This document shows positions 1-10,228 of a DNA stretch of 64,000 nt, piece after piece. The stretch is taken from NCBI RefSeq assembly GCF_007097525.1, contig NZ_VKDD01000002.1, forward strand, positions 372,001 through 436,000, read 5' to 3'. A program made the position numbers and the translations under genes. Every line of letters begins with the position of its first letter. Positions within the stretch are counted from its first letter, which is position 1. Source of the stretch: Thalassomonas sp. M1454 (GTDB lineage Bacteria; Pseudomonadota; Gammaproteobacteria; Enterobacterales; Alteromonadaceae). Below the pieces are notes generated by a model, which was not told where the DNA came from, searched no databases, and saw only the letters and a program-made list of their open reading frames with translations.

Positions 1-172
1 TCATTTTTAATGGTTAAAATGAATAACTACTGCGTTATAAAATTTATAAGTAGAATAACTACTTACTAAATTTTATGCCTTGTATTTATCCCTTTTTCCT
101 CATGAAAAAGTAGATCTCTTAATTAATGGAATTGGTATTATTCCAACTTGCTTAGCATCAGTTTAAATCTTA

Positions 173-766
173 CTACAAGCGTTTTGATAACGTAAATGCG
201 CCTCTAATATCGCCCTTGCTAAAACCTACGGCTTGATCATTTGGGTATTGTTGATTTATGTGTTGGAGCACGTTTTTATCTATATTTTTACCATGGCAGG
301 CTAAGCATATTTCAGCCGTGCCAATAGCTTGCATAAAACGATAATCAGTTGTGGTTAATTGCTCCTGTGTTAGCTGCTTAAAAGACTCACCATTAGCCTT
401 TCTGTCTGCCAATTTAACTAATGTTTCTTGTTCCCACTGGTCGGCAATATTATCTTCATTTCTAACTTTTAAGCTTGTTCTAGCTACTTGCCAACCATCG
501 ATAGATAGAGAATTAGCAATTAACGGGGCTTGTATTTTACAAACATCAATTGCAGAAGTTAATCCGCCTGCTTTAATTGCTTGTTGTAATTGGCCTTTGA
601 GCTGACCTGCAAAAATTTTTATTTTATTTTGTGCCTCTTGCCTATATTCAGATATGGGCTCTAAGCTCGATTCATGTTGACTATTATTTTCGCCATAAGC
701 GACGCTTGTAAACACAGATAGCACAACTAAGCCGATAGCAGCGTTATATTGCAATTGATTATTCAT
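173..766 (-). CDS. Exported c-type haem protein, DUF3365/Tll0287-like
   Basis: About 197 residues. The ATG at 766 is chosen over a more upstream in-frame start because AGG lies six bases before it and because it opens directly into a signal peptide (hydrophobic residues about 9-22, then SVAYG before the likely cleavage). Near the C-terminus a single CLACH (CxxCH) motif should bind one covalent haem c. The central part resembles the DUF3365 (Tll0287-like) haem-sensor fold seen in periplasmic and sensor proteins. Substrate and partner are unknown; it may be a redox or gas sensor. It stands downstream of the nrd genes on the same strand, with no sign of functional linkage. Confidence is high for an exported haem protein, moderate for the family. 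Confidence 0.72.
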   Translation of the reverse strand: MNNQLQYNAAIGLVVLSVFTSVAYGENNSQHESSLEPISEYRQEAQNKIKIFAGQLKGQLQQAIKAGGLTSAIDVCKIQAPLIANSLSIDGWQVARTSLKVRNEDNIADQWEQETLVKLADRKANGESFKQLTQEQLTTTDYRFMQAIGTAEICLACHGKNIDKNVLQHINQQYPNDQAVGFSKGDIRGAFTLSKRL

Positions 767-864
767 AACTAAACCTAATACCAGTGTATTTGTATAAATC
801 AAATAAGGGTATTAATACTATAGATCAGCTAATGAAATTTTAAAGCGTTAATGGTGGCTAGAAT

Positions 865-1131
865 TTACTCGCTGGTAATATCTATGTCTGTGGTAGGGAT
901 TGAGCAGCAAGGTAGGATCTCACCGTCTCTGATAAACGCTAGGGGTTCACCATTGATGTATTCTACTTCACCTTTATTTAAAGTTACTCGGCATGCACCA
1001 CAAAAGCCATCGCGGCAATGATAGTGTAATTCGATGTCATTTGATTCTAAGAATTCTAAGGTGGTTTTAAAAATAAGGTTGTCGAAATCTTTTTCAACAA
1101 CCTTACCATCTACAGTGATTTTTTTGCTCAT
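865..1131 (-). CDS. yfaE: 2Fe-2S ferredoxin YfaE, NrdB cofactor maintenance
   Basis: About 88 residues, the size of E. coli YfaE (84). The plant-type 2Fe-2S motif CRDGFCGAC is followed by a fourth cysteine in the LPCC segment. YfaE delivers electrons that rebuild the diferric-tyrosyl cofactor of NrdB, and its position directly after nrdB fits this. ATG at 1131 matches the family N-terminus; an in-frame TTG at 1146, just after the nrdB stop, would add five residues but has no counterpart in YfaE. Probably translated from the nrdAB transcript. Confidence 0.88.
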   Translation of the reverse strand: MSKKITVDGKVVEKDFDNLIFKTTLEFLESNDIELHYHCRDGFCGACRVTLNKGEVEYINGEPLAFIRDGEILPCCSIPTTDIDITSE

Positions 1132-1149
1132 TGAAGCGCTAATCAATTA

Positions 1150-2280
1150 TTAAAGATCGAAATCTTCAAAGTCAGCACTATCAACAGAGCTATCAGTTTG
1201 TCCAACAAGATAAGATGAAATCTCAGTTTCTTGTGGTGCAACTTGTACGTTATCACTTGAAAGATATGAGTTAATCCAAGGTAGTGGGTTACTCTTAATA
1301 TTGAATTGAGGCTCGTAACCAATCGCAGTTAAACGTTGGTTTGATAGATACTCAATGTATTGCTTTAAAATTTCAGCATTCAAACCAATCATTGAACCAT
1401 CTTTGAATAAGTAATCAGCCCATTCTTTTTCTTGCTCGATTACATCTAAAAATAACTCTAAGCCTTCTTGATGTAACTCTTGTGAGATCTCTTGCATTTC
1501 AGGATCGTCTTTGCCGGTAGCCCACAAGTTTAAGATATGCTGAGTTGCCGTTAAGTGTACAGATTCGTCACGGGCAATTAGCTTGATAATTTTTGAATTA
1601 CCTTCTAATAATTCACGCTCGGCAAATGCAAATGAACAAGCAAATGATACATAGAAACGGATAGCTTCAAGGGCATTAGTCGAACATACTGAGCGGTACA
1701 ATGCTTTCTTGATTTCACGTGTTGTAACAACAACTTCTTCACCATCAATAGTGTAAGTACCTTCACCTTGCGATTGGAAAAGTTGGGTAAGTAAAATTAC
1801 TCTATCGAAATATTTACTGATTGCACTGGCGCGTTTTAAGATGTTGTCGTTAATCACGATATCATCAAATACTTCACTCGGGTCGGTAAATAAATTACGT
1901 AAAATATGAGTATATGAACGCGAGTGAATCGTCTCGTAAAAGCCCCATGTTTCAATCCAAGTTTCAAGCTCAGGAATAGATACAAGCGGTAATAAACAAA
2001 CGTTTACACTACGCGCGGCAATTGAATCAAGTAATGTTTGATACTTAAGGTTGGAAATGAAAATATGCTTTTCACTGTTAGTAAGTGACTGCCAGTCAGC
2101 TCTATCTTTAGAAATATCAACTTCTTCTGGACGCCAGAAAAATGATAATTGTTTCTCAATTAACTTTTCAAAAATAGGGTGTTTTTGCTGATCAAAACGC
2201 GATACGTTTACGGTTTGGCCCATAAACATAGGTTCTAATAGTGGATCATTTTTAGTTTGATTAAACGTTGAATACGACAT
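1150..2280 (-). CDS. nrdB: Class Ia ribonucleotide reductase beta subunit
   Basis: 376 residues, the same length as E. coli NrdB. The segment IHSRSYTHI contains the tyrosine that forms the stable radical, and the carboxylate/histidine ligands of the di-iron site are present (for example [11 protein letters not shown]). The C-terminus is acidic and ends SADFEDFDL, the tail that docks on NrdA. NrdB supplies the radical for aerobic reduction of ribonucleoside diphosphates to deoxy forms. It follows nrdA with a 116-base gap holding a hairpin and is followed at once by yfaE, giving the order nrdA-nrdB-yfaE. Confidence 0.98.
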   Translation of the reverse strand: MSYSTFNQTKNDPLLEPMFMGQTVNVSRFDQQKHPIFEKLIEKQLSFFWRPEEVDISKDRADWQSLTNSEKHIFISNLKYQTLLDSIAARSVNVCLLPLVSIPELETWIETWGFYETIHSRSYTHILRNLFTDPSEVFDDIVINDNILKRASAISKYFDRVILLTQLFQSQGEGTYTIDGEEVVVTTREIKKALYRSVCSTNALEAIRFYVSFACSFAFAERELLEGNSKIIKLIARDESVHLTATQHILNLWATGKDDPEMQEISQELHQEGLELFLDVIEQEKEWADYLFKDGSMIGLNAEILKQYIEYLSNQRLTAIGYEPQFNIKSNPLPWINSYLSSDNVQVAPQETEISSYLVGQTDSSVDSADFEDFDL

Positions 2281-2347
2281 GTTTACTCCCGAAAAATACC
2301 TGGCCTATGTCGTGCGCTATTGGTATTTCCATTTTATTATCATGCGA

Positions 2348-2379
2348 AAACCGCAGGGCGATAATCGCATCTGCGGTTT
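2348..2379 (-). other. nrdA-nrdB intergenic hairpin
   Basis: Nine-base arms (AAACCGCAG at 2348-2356, CTGCGGTTT at 2371-2379) enclose a second short complementary pair (GCGAT/TCGC). On the minus strand the stem is followed by only a few T residues. It may attenuate transcription, or protect the nrdA 3' end and so set the alpha to beta ratio. It is a weak terminator at best. Confidence 0.45.
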
Positions 2380-2396
2380 AATAGAGTTAGCTACTC

Positions 2397-4667
2397 TTAA
2401 ATTTTACATGCACCGCCGGCGCAATCATCTTCCATACCTGCTTGGTCATCACCTGAACCATCACGAGTATTGTGGTAGTACATGGTTTTAACACCTAGCT
2501 TGTAGGCTAATAAAAGGTCTTTTAAAATTTGTTTGATTGGTACTTTACCATTAGCAAATTTAGAAGGATCATAATTGGTATTGGCGGAAATTGTTTGGTC
2601 AACAAACTTTTGCATAATACCAACAAGCTCTAAGTAACCTGTGTTATCAGGAATATTCCATAACAATTCATAGTTATGTTTTAGCTTTTCGTACTCAGGT
2701 ACTACTTGTTTTAAAATACCATCTTTACTTGCTTTAATGCTGATTAAGCCACGTGGCGGCTCGATACCATTGGTTGCATTTGAAATTTGTGATGATGTTT
2801 CTGAAGGCATTAACGCTGAAACCGTAGAGTTACGAACGCCGTGCTCTTTAATACTAGCGCGTAAGCCTTCCCAGTCTAGGTGCAAGCTTTCAGAACAAAT
2901 TTTATCGATTTCTTTTTTGTAAGTATCGATAGGTAAAATGCCTTGTGCTAAACGAGTTTCGTTAAACTTAGGACAAGCTCCTTGCTCTTTAGCTAAATTA
3001 TTTGACGCTTTAAGTAGGTAATACTGAATTGCTTCAAATGTTCTGTGAGTAAGGTTGTTAGCACTACCATTTGAGTAGTACACGCCATTTTTAGCAAGGT
3101 AGTATGCGTAGTTAATAACACCTATACCTAAAGTACGACGTCCCATAGTAGCACTTAATGCCGCCGCTACAGGGTAGTCTTGATAATCAAGTAAGTTATC
3201 AAGGGCACGTACAGCTAAATCAGCTAAACCTTCAAGTTCATCAAGACTGTCAATTTTACCTAAGTTGAATGCTGATAATGTACAAAGAGCGATTTCGCCA
3301 TTTTCGTCATTAATATCATTCATTGGTTTGGTTGGCAGGGCGATTTCTAAACATAAGTTAGATTGACGAACTGGTGCAACTTCAGGGTTGAATGGGCTGT
3401 GCGTATTACAGTGATCAACGTTTTGTAAATAAATACGACCAGTACTTGAACGCTCTTGGGCAAATAAAGTAAATAACTCAATTGCTTTAATGCGTTTTTT
3501 ACGAATCGAATCATCATTTTCGTATTTAACGTATAACTCTTCAAATAACTCTTGGTTTTCAAAGAATGCGTCGTATAAACCTGGCACATCTGATGGGCTA
3601 AATAAGGTAATGTATTCGCCTTTGATTAAACGTTGATACATTACTTTGTTAAATTGTACGCCGTAATCTAAATGGCGAACACGGTTTTCTTCAACACCAC
3701 GGTTATTTTTAAGTACCAGTAAGCTTTCTACTTCTAAATGCCAAAGTGGGTAGAATAGGGTAGCAGCACCGCCGCGAACACCACCTTGTGAACAGCTTTT
3801 TACCGCTGTTTGAAAGTGCTTATAAAAAGGAATACAACCAGTATGGAATGCTTCACCGTTACGAATTGAGCTACCTAAAGCACGAATTCGACCGGCATTA
3901 ATACCAATACCAGCTCGTTGTGATACGTATTTTACGATAGCACTTGTTGTGGCATTGATAGAATCTAGAGAGTCACCCGCTTCAATTAACACACACGATG
4001 AGAATTGACGAGTTGGCGTACGTACACCGGCCATAATTGGTGTAGGTAATGAAATTTTAAAGGTCGAGATGGCATCATAAAAACCTTTAATATAATCTAA
4101 ACGTGTTTCAACAGGGTATTTAGCAAATAAACAAGCGGCAACTAAAACATATAAAAATTGCGCACTTTCGTAAATTTCGCCTGTTACTCGGTTTTGTACC
4201 AAGTATTTACCTTCTAGCTGTTTAACAGCAGCATAGCTGAAGTCTTTGTCGCGATTATGGTCAATAAACGCGTCCATAGCAGCAAATTCTTCTGCTGTAT
4301 AATCTTCAACTAAATGCTTATCGTATTTACCGGCAGCAACTAACTTAGTTACGTGATCGTAAAGTGCTGGTGGCTCATATTTACCGTAAGCTTTTTTACG
4401 TAAATGGAAAATCGCTAAACGAGCTGACAAGTATTGATAATCAGGAGTTTCTTCTGAAATTAAATCTGCCGCTGCTTTGATGATGGTTTCATGAATATCT
4501 TCAGTCTTTATACCGTCATAAAATTGGATATGAGATTTGATTTCTACTTGAGAAACAGAAACTGAATCTAAGCCTTCGGCAGCCCAGTCAATTACTTTAT
4601 GGATTTTATCGAGATCGATAGGTTCTTTTTCGCCATCGCGCTTGGTGACAAAGAGATTGTTATTCAT
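2397..4667 (-). CDS. nrdA: Class Ia ribonucleotide reductase alpha subunit
   Basis: 756 residues (E. coli NrdA 761). It begins with an ATP-cone domain (residues about 4-95; VTKRDGEKEPIDLDKI), which in this class senses ATP/dATP for overall activity control. FSSCVLIEAGD and NLCLEI carry the redox-active cysteine pair of the active site, and the tail ends DDCAGGACKI, the mobile thiol pair re-reduced by thioredoxin or glutaredoxin. It reduces NDPs to dNDPs in the cytoplasm together with NrdB. Start is ATG at 4667. A candidate NrdR-like palindrome lies about 170 bases upstream. Confidence 0.98.
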   Translation of the reverse strand: MNNNLFVTKRDGEKEPIDLDKIHKVIDWAAEGLDSVSVSQVEIKSHIQFYDGIKTEDIHETIIKAAADLISEETPDYQYLSARLAIFHLRKKAYGKYEPPALYDHVTKLVAAGKYDKHLVEDYTAEEFAAMDAFIDHNRDKDFSYAAVKQLEGKYLVQNRVTGEIYESAQFLYVLVAACLFAKYPVETRLDYIKGFYDAISTFKISLPTPIMAGVRTPTRQFSSCVLIEAGDSLDSINATTSAIVKYVSQRAGIGINAGRIRALGSSIRNGEAFHTGCIPFYKHFQTAVKSCSQGGVRGGAATLFYPLWHLEVESLLVLKNNRGVEENRVRHLDYGVQFNKVMYQRLIKGEYITLFSPSDVPGLYDAFFENQELFEELYVKYENDDSIRKKRIKAIELFTLFAQERSSTGRIYLQNVDHCNTHSPFNPEVAPVRQSNLCLEIALPTKPMNDINDENGEIALCTLSAFNLGKIDSLDELEGLADLAVRALDNLLDYQDYPVAAALSATMGRRTLGIGVINYAYYLAKNGVYYSNGSANNLTHRTFEAIQYYLLKASNNLAKEQGACPKFNETRLAQGILPIDTYKKEIDKICSESLHLDWEGLRASIKEHGVRNSTVSALMPSETSSQISNATNGIEPPRGLISIKASKDGILKQVVPEYEKLKHNYELLWNIPDNTGYLELVGIMQKFVDQTISANTNYDPSKFANGKVPIKQILKDLLLAYKLGVKTMYYHNTRDGSGDDQAGMEDDCAGGACKI

Positions 4668-5197
4668 GAATGACCTGTTTTATGTATTTATTATTATGTT
4701 TTAGTTATTTTTTATACAAGGTGTAAGTAATACTGCCCGCATCCTTGCTGTTTATTGCTGGTAACTCGTCGACCTGATTGAGTTACTTTCCCGCTAAATA
4801 ATGCCGTAGTGTTATTGTTCAAGTTATGCACTACATCTAGGGGTTTTGTTTGTTACTAATCACAAGATAATGAGGTTTAGCTTTTAATGCAACCCCTAAA
4901 TCTTGATAAAATATAGCTGTTTTTTTACTTGCATAAACTAGGTTAGTAACAACTAACTTAGTAACGCTTTAAGCTCTTAATTTAAATCAGATGCAAGATC
5001 TTTTTTTTACTAAAAAAATATTTTTAGATATTGTTAAATTCTTTTAGACGATAAAATTCCATTTATATTCTTTATTGTCATAAGAGAGATAAAATCAAGT
5101 ATAATCAAAGGTTTATGTTTGTGGTTTAATAAGTGTGCAGTTTGCTCGTTATTTATACCAATGAAAATTTTGGCTGACTAGAATTTTACTCGTTTAT
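4668..5197. other. Intergenic region upstream of nrdA, downstream of gph
   Basis: 530 bases without a convincing reading frame. The part near 4668 should hold the nrdA promoter and leader (minus strand). Apart from an NrdR-like palindrome and the inverted pair TAGGGGTT (4838-4845) / AACCCCTA (4891-4898), it is AT-rich with long T and A runs. No clear terminator for gph was seen. Confidence 0.6.
4829..4842. promoter_or_regulatory. Candidate NrdR box upstream of nrdA
   Basis: CACTACATCTAGGG matches the NrdR-box pattern (CACTATATATAGTG type) at about 11 of 14 positions. A weaker inverted relative sits at 4894-4907, its centre 65 bp away. NrdR represses nrd operons in many bacteria, so position and pattern agree, but the 65-bp spacing is longer than the usual pair spacing and the match is not perfect. 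Confidence 0.33.
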
Positions 5198-5854
5198 TCA
5201 CTCAGCTAGCTGTAATAACTGCATTGGCTGGTCAATAATATGATCTGCTTGCCAACTGTTACCTTCATTTGGATATTTTAAATAGCCCCAATTGGCAACT
5301 ACCGTTTTCATTTCACAAGCATTACCAGCGATGATATCTCGCTCGGCATCACCGAGATAGTAAATATCCTCACAGGCAACACCAAGTTCATTGCTAGCAA
5401 GTAACATAGGTGCAGGGTGAGGCTTTCTTTGCGGCAAAGTGTCACCACTTATATTTGACTTAGAAAGCTCAAGCTCGGCAAAACACTTTAATAAAGGTGT
5501 CGTTAAAAACTCAGGCTTATTAGTGACAATGCCCCAAGGAATGCTTTGCTCATCTAAATAGGCGAGTAACTCTTTAATGCCAGGGAATAGCTGTGTATGG
5601 GCGGCAATATTAGCTAAGTAATAATCTAGAAATTCTTGGCGTAGCACTTCTTTATCAAAATTTTGCAATTGCTCTTTAAAGCCTAAATCAAGTAAAGGAT
5701 AAACCCCATCAGAAGCCACTAATCGGTATTCATCATAGCTCACTTTGGCAAAGCCATATTTATCCATAAGATAATTTAAACTTGCGCCAAGATCCTTAGC
5801 TGTATCGAGTAAAGTGCCATCTAGATCAAATAACACCCCCTTAATGTTAGGCAT
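5198..5854 (-). CDS. gph: HAD-family phosphatase, Gph/MupP type
   Basis: 218 residues. HAD motif I is FDLDGTLLDT (residues about 9-18), with motif II in the IVTNKP segment, motif III around RKPHPAP and motif IV in YLGDAERD. The cap domain is the small helical C1 type. Phosphoglycolate phosphatase (Gph) removes 2-phosphoglycolate formed during DNA repair. The neighbour ubiG also fits the gene order of MupP, the N-acetylmuramate-6-phosphate phosphatase of Pseudomonas peptidoglycan recycling. Sequence alone does not separate the two. It starts eight bases after the ubiG stop, so the two are probably co-transcribed. Confidence 0.85.
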   Translation of the reverse strand: MPNIKGVLFDLDGTLLDTAKDLGASLNYLMDKYGFAKVSYDEYRLVASDGVYPLLDLGFKEQLQNFDKEVLRQEFLDYYLANIAAHTQLFPGIKELLAYLDEQSIPWGIVTNKPEFLTTPLLKCFAELELSKSNISGDTLPQRKPHPAPMLLASNELGVACEDIYYLGDAERDIIAGNACEMKTVVANWGYLKYPNEGNSWQADHIIDQPMQLLQLAE

Positions 5855-5862
5855 ACTCAGTC

Positions 5863-6585
5863 TTAAGCTTCTTGGTTAAGTGGTTTACGACACGCAAGGA
5901 TGTAGTTTACATCTAGGCCTGCTGCAAGCTTATGATTTTCAGTTATAGGATTATAGTGAATACCAGTGGCATCAAAACATTTTAAACCTGAATCTTCAGC
6001 CCAGCTTATTAACTGCGATGGCCTAATGAATTTGTCCCAATCATGGGTACCATCTGGCACTAGTTTAAGCACTTTTTCAGCCGCTAATATCGCAAATAAG
6101 TATGATTTAGTGGTTTTATTTAACGTTGAAAAGAATACGTAACCACCAGGTTTTACCATATCAGCGCAAGCTTTAATGATAGAAGCCGGATCAGGCACAT
6201 GCTCGAGCATTTCCATACAAGTAACTACATCAAAAACTTGTTGATTTTGCTCTGCCTTAGACTCTGCAGTAATTTTTTCGTAAGTAACATCAACACCAGC
6301 TTCTAACGCATGCAACTTAGCTACGTTTAAAGGCTCTGTGCCCATATCAATGCCAGTAACATTAGCGCCTAAACGGGCTAAGCTTTCAGCAAGAATACCG
6401 CCACCACAGCCAACATCGATGATTTTTTTATCAAATAGGTCACCGACATGAGAAGAAATAAAATTACGGCGCAGAGGGTTAATTTGATGTAAAGGTTTAA
6501 AATCGCCATGTAAGTCCCACCATTGACTGGCTACTTTTTCAAACTTGGCAATTTCATCAGGATTAACGTTTAACTGTTCAGACAT
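5863..6585 (-). CDS. ubiG: Ubiquinone O-methyltransferase UbiG
   Basis: 240 residues, the same size and layout as E. coli UbiG. The SAM-binding motif I is [12 protein letters not shown] (residues about 60-71), followed by the post-I region TGIDMG and [13 protein letters not shown]. UbiG makes both O-methylations of ubiquinone biosynthesis at the inner face of the cytoplasmic membrane. The N-terminus [14 protein letters not shown] is typical, so the ATG at 6585 is secure. Oddly, the strand upstream of it reads CCTCCT, the complement of a Shine-Dalgarno, and no normal ribosome site is visible. Confidence 0.97.
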   Translation of the reverse strand: MSEQLNVNPDEIAKFEKVASQWWDLHGDFKPLHQINPLRRNFISSHVGDLFDKKIIDVGCGGGILAESLARLGANVTGIDMGTEPLNVAKLHALEAGVDVTYEKITAESKAEQNQQVFDVVTCMEMLEHVPDPASIIKACADMVKPGGYVFFSTLNKTTKSYLFAILAAEKVLKLVPDGTHDWDKFIRPSQLISWAEDSGLKCFDATGIHYNPITENHKLAAGLDVNYILACRKPLNQEA

Positions 6586-6733
6586 AAGGAGGGTCTTTAA
6601 AAATTTATATTATGAATTAGATTCTAATATAAAGCAGAGTATAAAAACAAAGATCAATTTATTGAATTTATACTTAATTTAAAAATAATACGTCTATTGA
6701 TGTTTTTTTAAACGAATGAGTTGCAGCTAAAGC

Positions 6734-6961
6734 TTAAGCTTTCTTAGCAACATTTTGTTCGCTAACTCGATCACCAATTTTATTAAGAACGTTTATTTCA
6801 CCATCGCATACAGCAATGATTGATTTATTCTTTTTAAACTCGTCACTAATGATCACACGGCCATTTTCTCTTTGCGGAAAATGCTCAACAGAATGATTTA
6901 ATTCAAGCGAAGCGATATCGTAATATAAAATGGATACTTTTCTTAAAGTAACTTTAGTCAT
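6734..6961 (-). CDS. Small protein of unknown function, TIGR02922-like
   Basis: 75 residues, ATG start, no signal peptide or membrane segment. The sequence (starting MTKVTLRKVSILYYD, with the conserved-looking stretch HFPQRENGRVIISDEFK) resembles, from memory, a family of short proteins reported from Colwellia and relatives (TIGR02922). No function is known. It lies alone between ubiG and gyrA with gaps of about 150 and 400 bases, so it likely has its own promoter. It is kept as a real gene for its sensible composition, its start and that resemblance. Confidence 0.62.
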   Translation of the reverse strand: MTKVTLRKVSILYYDIASLELNHSVEHFPQRENGRVIISDEFKKNKSIIAVCDGEINVLNKIGDRVSEQNVAKKA

Positions 6962-7362
6962 GTATACAGCCCATTGTTTAGTTTTTGCAGGTCAATGAGC
7001 TAAATATTTAGTCCATCAATCCTTACTACAAGAAAAGCATTTATACTGAAGAATCTTTGTGCTGTAAACATTTTATTAACATATGTGCTTAATTATTCAA
7101 TTTTTATTCAGGAAATCAGCTACAACTCTACTATTTTTTGTGCTTGTCAAAAAAAAGTTAAAAACCCCTGTATTCGACACGTAAATTCCTTTATAAATAG
7201 TGATAACAAAAATTACTTTTGTGCTGTTACAAAAATAGAAATGTTTTTAATAGGCGCGGGGTAATAAAGCAGTGCAGTTTGTTAATTATCTATGTTAAGA
7301 TTCTGCCTCGATAATAATAATTTTTGAGCATTTTTGCTGACATTTAGGGAAAGCATCGTTAT
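6962..7362. other. Divergent intergenic region, gyrA promoter area
   Basis: 401 AT-rich bases between the divergent small gene and gyrA. An extended -10-like sequence, TGTTAAGAT (7293-7301), is followed by a GC-richer stretch (TCTGCCTCG), the kind of discriminator found at supercoiling-sensitive gyrase promoters. No good -35 is present. No reading frame or repeat is apparent. Confidence 0.4.
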
Positions 7363-10074
7363 ATGACCGATATGGCTAAAGAAATCGTTCCTGTCAATAT
7401 TGAAGACGAACTAAAGAATTCCTATCTTGATTACGCTATGAGCGTAATTGTTGGGCGTGCATTGCCTGACGTTCGAGATGGTTTGAAACCAGTGCATCGT
7501 CGAGTTCTGTATGCAATGCATGCACTTGGCAATGATTGGAATAAGGGCTACAAAAAATCAGCTCGTGTTGTTGGTGACGTAATTGGTAAGTATCACCCTC
7601 ATGGTGACACAGCTGTATACGACACTATTGTTCGCATGGCTCAGCCATTCTCCTTACGCTACATGCTTGTTGACGGCCAAGGTAACTTTGGTTCTGTTGA
7701 TGGCGACTCAGCTGCGGCAATGCGTTACACCGAAATTAGAATGCAAAAAATATCGCATTCAATATTAGCCGATCTTGAAAAAGAAACGGTTGATTTTGTT
7801 CCTAACTATGATGGTCAGGAATTTATGCCGGCAGTTATGCCTACACGTATCCCGAACTTATTAGTAAATGGTTCATCGGGTATTGCTGTTGGTATGGCAA
7901 CTAATATCCCACCACATAACTTAACTGAAGTAATTAATGGCTGTATCGCGCTTATTGATAATAGCGACATTACTATTGAAGAGTTATTTGAGTTTATTCC
8001 TGCTCCAGATTTTCCAACCGCAGGTATCATCAGTGGTGTAGCTGGTATTCAAGAAGCTTACAGAACGGGTCGTGGTAAATTAATGATCCGTGCTCGCGCC
8101 GAGATTGAAGTGCATGAAACAACAGGTAAAGAAACTATTGTTGTGCATGAATTACCATATCAAGTAAACAAAGCACGCTTGATTGAAAAAATGGCCGAGC
8201 TCGTTAAAGAAAAACGTATTGAAGGTATTTCGGCCCTACGTGATGAGTCTGATAAAGACGGTATGCGTATGGTTATTGAGATCAAACGTGGCGAAGTAGG
8301 TGAAGTTGTTTTAAATAACTTATATAAACTTACGCAAATGCAAGTATCGTTTGGTATTAATATGGTTGCAATCGATGGCGGTCAACCGCGATTATTCAAC
8401 CTAAAAGAAATGCTTGAAGCTTTTGTACTTCACCGCCGTGAAGTAGTTACTCGCCGTACTATCTTTGAATTACGCAAAGCTCGTGAACGTGCGCACATCC
8501 TAGAAGGTTTAGCTGTTGCATTATCTAATATCGATCCGATCATTGCTGCAATTAAAGCATCACCAACAGCTGCCGAAGCTAAAGAGAAGTTAACTTCTCA
8601 AGGTTGGGCTCTTGGTAATGTTGCAGACATGCTTGAAAGATCAGGTGTTGATGCCGCTCGTCCTGATTGGTTAGAAGACCAATACGGCTACCGCGATGGT
8701 TTATATTACTTAACAACACAGCAAGCGCAGGCGATTCTTGATTTACGCTTACAAAAACTTACTGGCTTAGAACATGAAAAAATTCTAAGTGAGTACAAAG
8801 AGTTATTAGAAATCATTGCTGAATTAATGCATATTCTTGCTAGCCCTGTACGTTTAATGGAAGTTATTCGTGAAGAGTTAGAAGTAATTCGTGATGAATT
8901 TGGTGATGAACGTCGCAGTGAAATTTCATTAGCGTCGCATGATTTATCAATGGAAGACTTAATTACCGAAGAAGACGTTGTTGTTACGCTTTCTCATGAA
9001 GGTTACGTTAAGTACCAACCATTATCAGAATACGATGCTCAGCGCCGTGGTGGTAAAGGTAAAGCTGCAACTAAGATGAAAGAAGAAGACTTCATCGAAC
9101 GTTTATTAGTAGCTAATACTCACGATACTATTTTATGTTTCTCAGATCGTGGTCGTATGTACTGGCTGAAGGTATTCCAATTACCTCTAGCAACTCGTAC
9201 TGCTCGTGGTCGCCCAATAGTAAACATTTTACCATTAGAAGCTGATGAGCGTATCACTGCTATTTTACCAGTACGTGAATACGAAGAAGATAAATTCATC
9301 CTGATGGCTACAGCATCTGGTACAGTTAAGAAAACGCCATTAACGGCTTATTCTCGTCCTCGTGCAAATGGTATTATCGCGCTTAACTTACGTGACGATG
9401 ATACCTTGATCGGTGTTGATATTACCGACGGTACCAATGACATCATGTTATTCTCTGATGAAGGTAAAGTTGTTCGCTTTAACGAGAAAGCTCGTGATAG
9501 CGAAACTGGTGAAATTAAAATAGACCCAGAAACAGGTGAGCAAATTGAAGCACTTCGTGCAATCGGTCGTACCGGTACTGGTGTTCGCGGTATTAAGTTA
9601 GAGGGCGATCAAAAAGTTGTTTCTCTTATTGTGCCAAAAACTGACGGTCCAATCTTAACGGTAACTGAAAACGGTTACGGTAAGCGTACCGACTTAGGTG
9701 AGTACCCAGCGAAGAGCCGTGCAACTAAAGGTGTTGTATCAATTAAAGTAAGCGAACGTAACGGTAAAGTTGTGGGCGCGGTACAAGTTGAAGAAGCCGA
9801 TGAGATTATGCTTATTACAGACAACGGTACATTAGTACGCACCCGAGTTAACGAAGTAAGTATCATAGGTCGTAATACCCAAGGTGTACGTATTATTCGT
9901 ACCGCAGAAGATGAGTTGGTTGTTGGTTTACAACGTATCGATGAAATCGAAGAAGATGAAAGTGCTATTGAAGGTGAAGTAGAGCAAACTACTGATGCCC
10001 AAGCAACTAGCGACGAAGCTGATGCGTCAGAAGCTCCAGCGGCAGATGCCGAAGGTGAAACTGAAGCAGAATAA
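7363..10074 (+). CDS. gyrA: DNA gyrase subunit A
   Basis: 903 residues (E. coli 875). The breakage-reunion domain begins near [20 protein letters not shown]; the catalytic tyrosine is Tyr122 in AAMRYTEIR. The C-terminal beta-pinwheel includes the GyrA-box segment QRRGGKGK. It ends in an acidic, Glu/Ala-rich tail (about 45 residues) longer than in E. coli, a part that modulates supercoiling in other gyrases. Residue 83, serine in E. coli, is Thr, as in wild-type Pseudomonas. Gyrase A2B2 introduces negative supercoils using ATP. Transcribed alone, with a strong terminator after it. Confidence 0.99.
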   Translation: MTDMAKEIVPVNIEDELKNSYLDYAMSVIVGRALPDVRDGLKPVHRRVLYAMHALGNDWNKGYKKSARVVGDVIGKYHPHGDTAVYDTIVRMAQPFSLRYMLVDGQGNFGSVDGDSAAAMRYTEIRMQKISHSILADLEKETVDFVPNYDGQEFMPAVMPTRIPNLLVNGSSGIAVGMATNIPPHNLTEVINGCIALIDNSDITIEELFEFIPAPDFPTAGIISGVAGIQEAYRTGRGKLMIRARAEIEVHETTGKETIVVHELPYQVNKARLIEKMAELVKEKRIEGISALRDESDKDGMRMVIEIKRGEVGEVVLNNLYKLTQMQVSFGINMVAIDGGQPRLFNLKEMLEAFVLHRREVVTRRTIFELRKARERAHILEGLAVALSNIDPIIAAIKASPTAAEAKEKLTSQGWALGNVADMLERSGVDAARPDWLEDQYGYRDGLYYLTTQQAQAILDLRLQKLTGLEHEKILSEYKELLEIIAELMHILASPVRLMEVIREELEVIRDEFGDERRSEISLASHDLSMEDLITEEDVVVTLSHEGYVKYQPLSEYDAQRRGGKGKAATKMKEEDFIERLLVANTHDTILCFSDRGRMYWLKVFQLPLATRTARGRPIVNILPLEADERITAILPVREYEEDKFILMATASGTVKKTPLTAYSRPRANGIIALNLRDDDTLIGVDITDGTNDIMLFSDEGKVVRFNEKARDSETGEIKIDPETGEQIEALRAIGRTGTGVRGIKLEGDQKVVSLIVPKTDGPILTVTENGYGKRTDLGEYPAKSRATKGVVSIKVSERNGKVVGAVQVEEADEIMLITDNGTLVRTRVNEVSIIGRNTQGVRIIRTAEDELVVGLQRIDEIEEDESAIEGEVEQTTDAQATSDEADASEAPAADAEGETEAE

Positions 10075-10122
10075 TAGTCTTCATACCCGCTATTTAATAA
10101 CGGGTATAGCTATCATCTAAAA

Positions 10123-10154
10123 AATGGGCGGTCTTTACCGCTCATTTTTATTTT
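10123..10154 (+). terminator. gyrA rho-independent terminator
   Basis: Stem AATGGGCGGT (10123-10132), loop CTTT, stem ACCGCTCATT (10137-10146) with one G-U pair, then a T-rich run. A weaker hairpin (ATACCCG/CGGGTAT, 10083-10107) precedes it. Confidence 0.85.
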
Positions 10155-10197
10155 AAGCAGTTAAGTTAATCCATTAACCTAGCTTAACTGCTTAAAA
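10151..10197. repeat. 15-bp perfect inverted repeat between gyrA and serC
   Basis: TTTTAAGCAGTTAAG (10151-10165) and its exact complement (10183-10197) surround a 17-base centre that itself contains GTTAA/TTAAC. It starts in the T-run of the gyrA terminator and ends 31 bases before the serC start. It could be a second, bidirectional terminator or an operator. Confidence 0.7.
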
Positions 10198-10228
10198 TAA
10201 AATAATTAAAGCAGTGAATGGAATAGTC

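Noticed and set aside
1-172. Possible 3' part of a gene entering from the left edge
   Set aside because: No open frame with sensible composition on either strand; it is AT-rich spacer.
2279-2491. 70-codon plus-strand frame at the nrdA-nrdB junction
   Set aside because: It overlaps nrdA in antisense and covers the hairpin; no ribosome site or recognisable protein.
7609-7611. Thr at GyrA position 83, a quinolone-resistance position in E. coli
   Set aside because: Threonine is the natural residue in Pseudomonas and others, so it is not evidence of acquired resistance.
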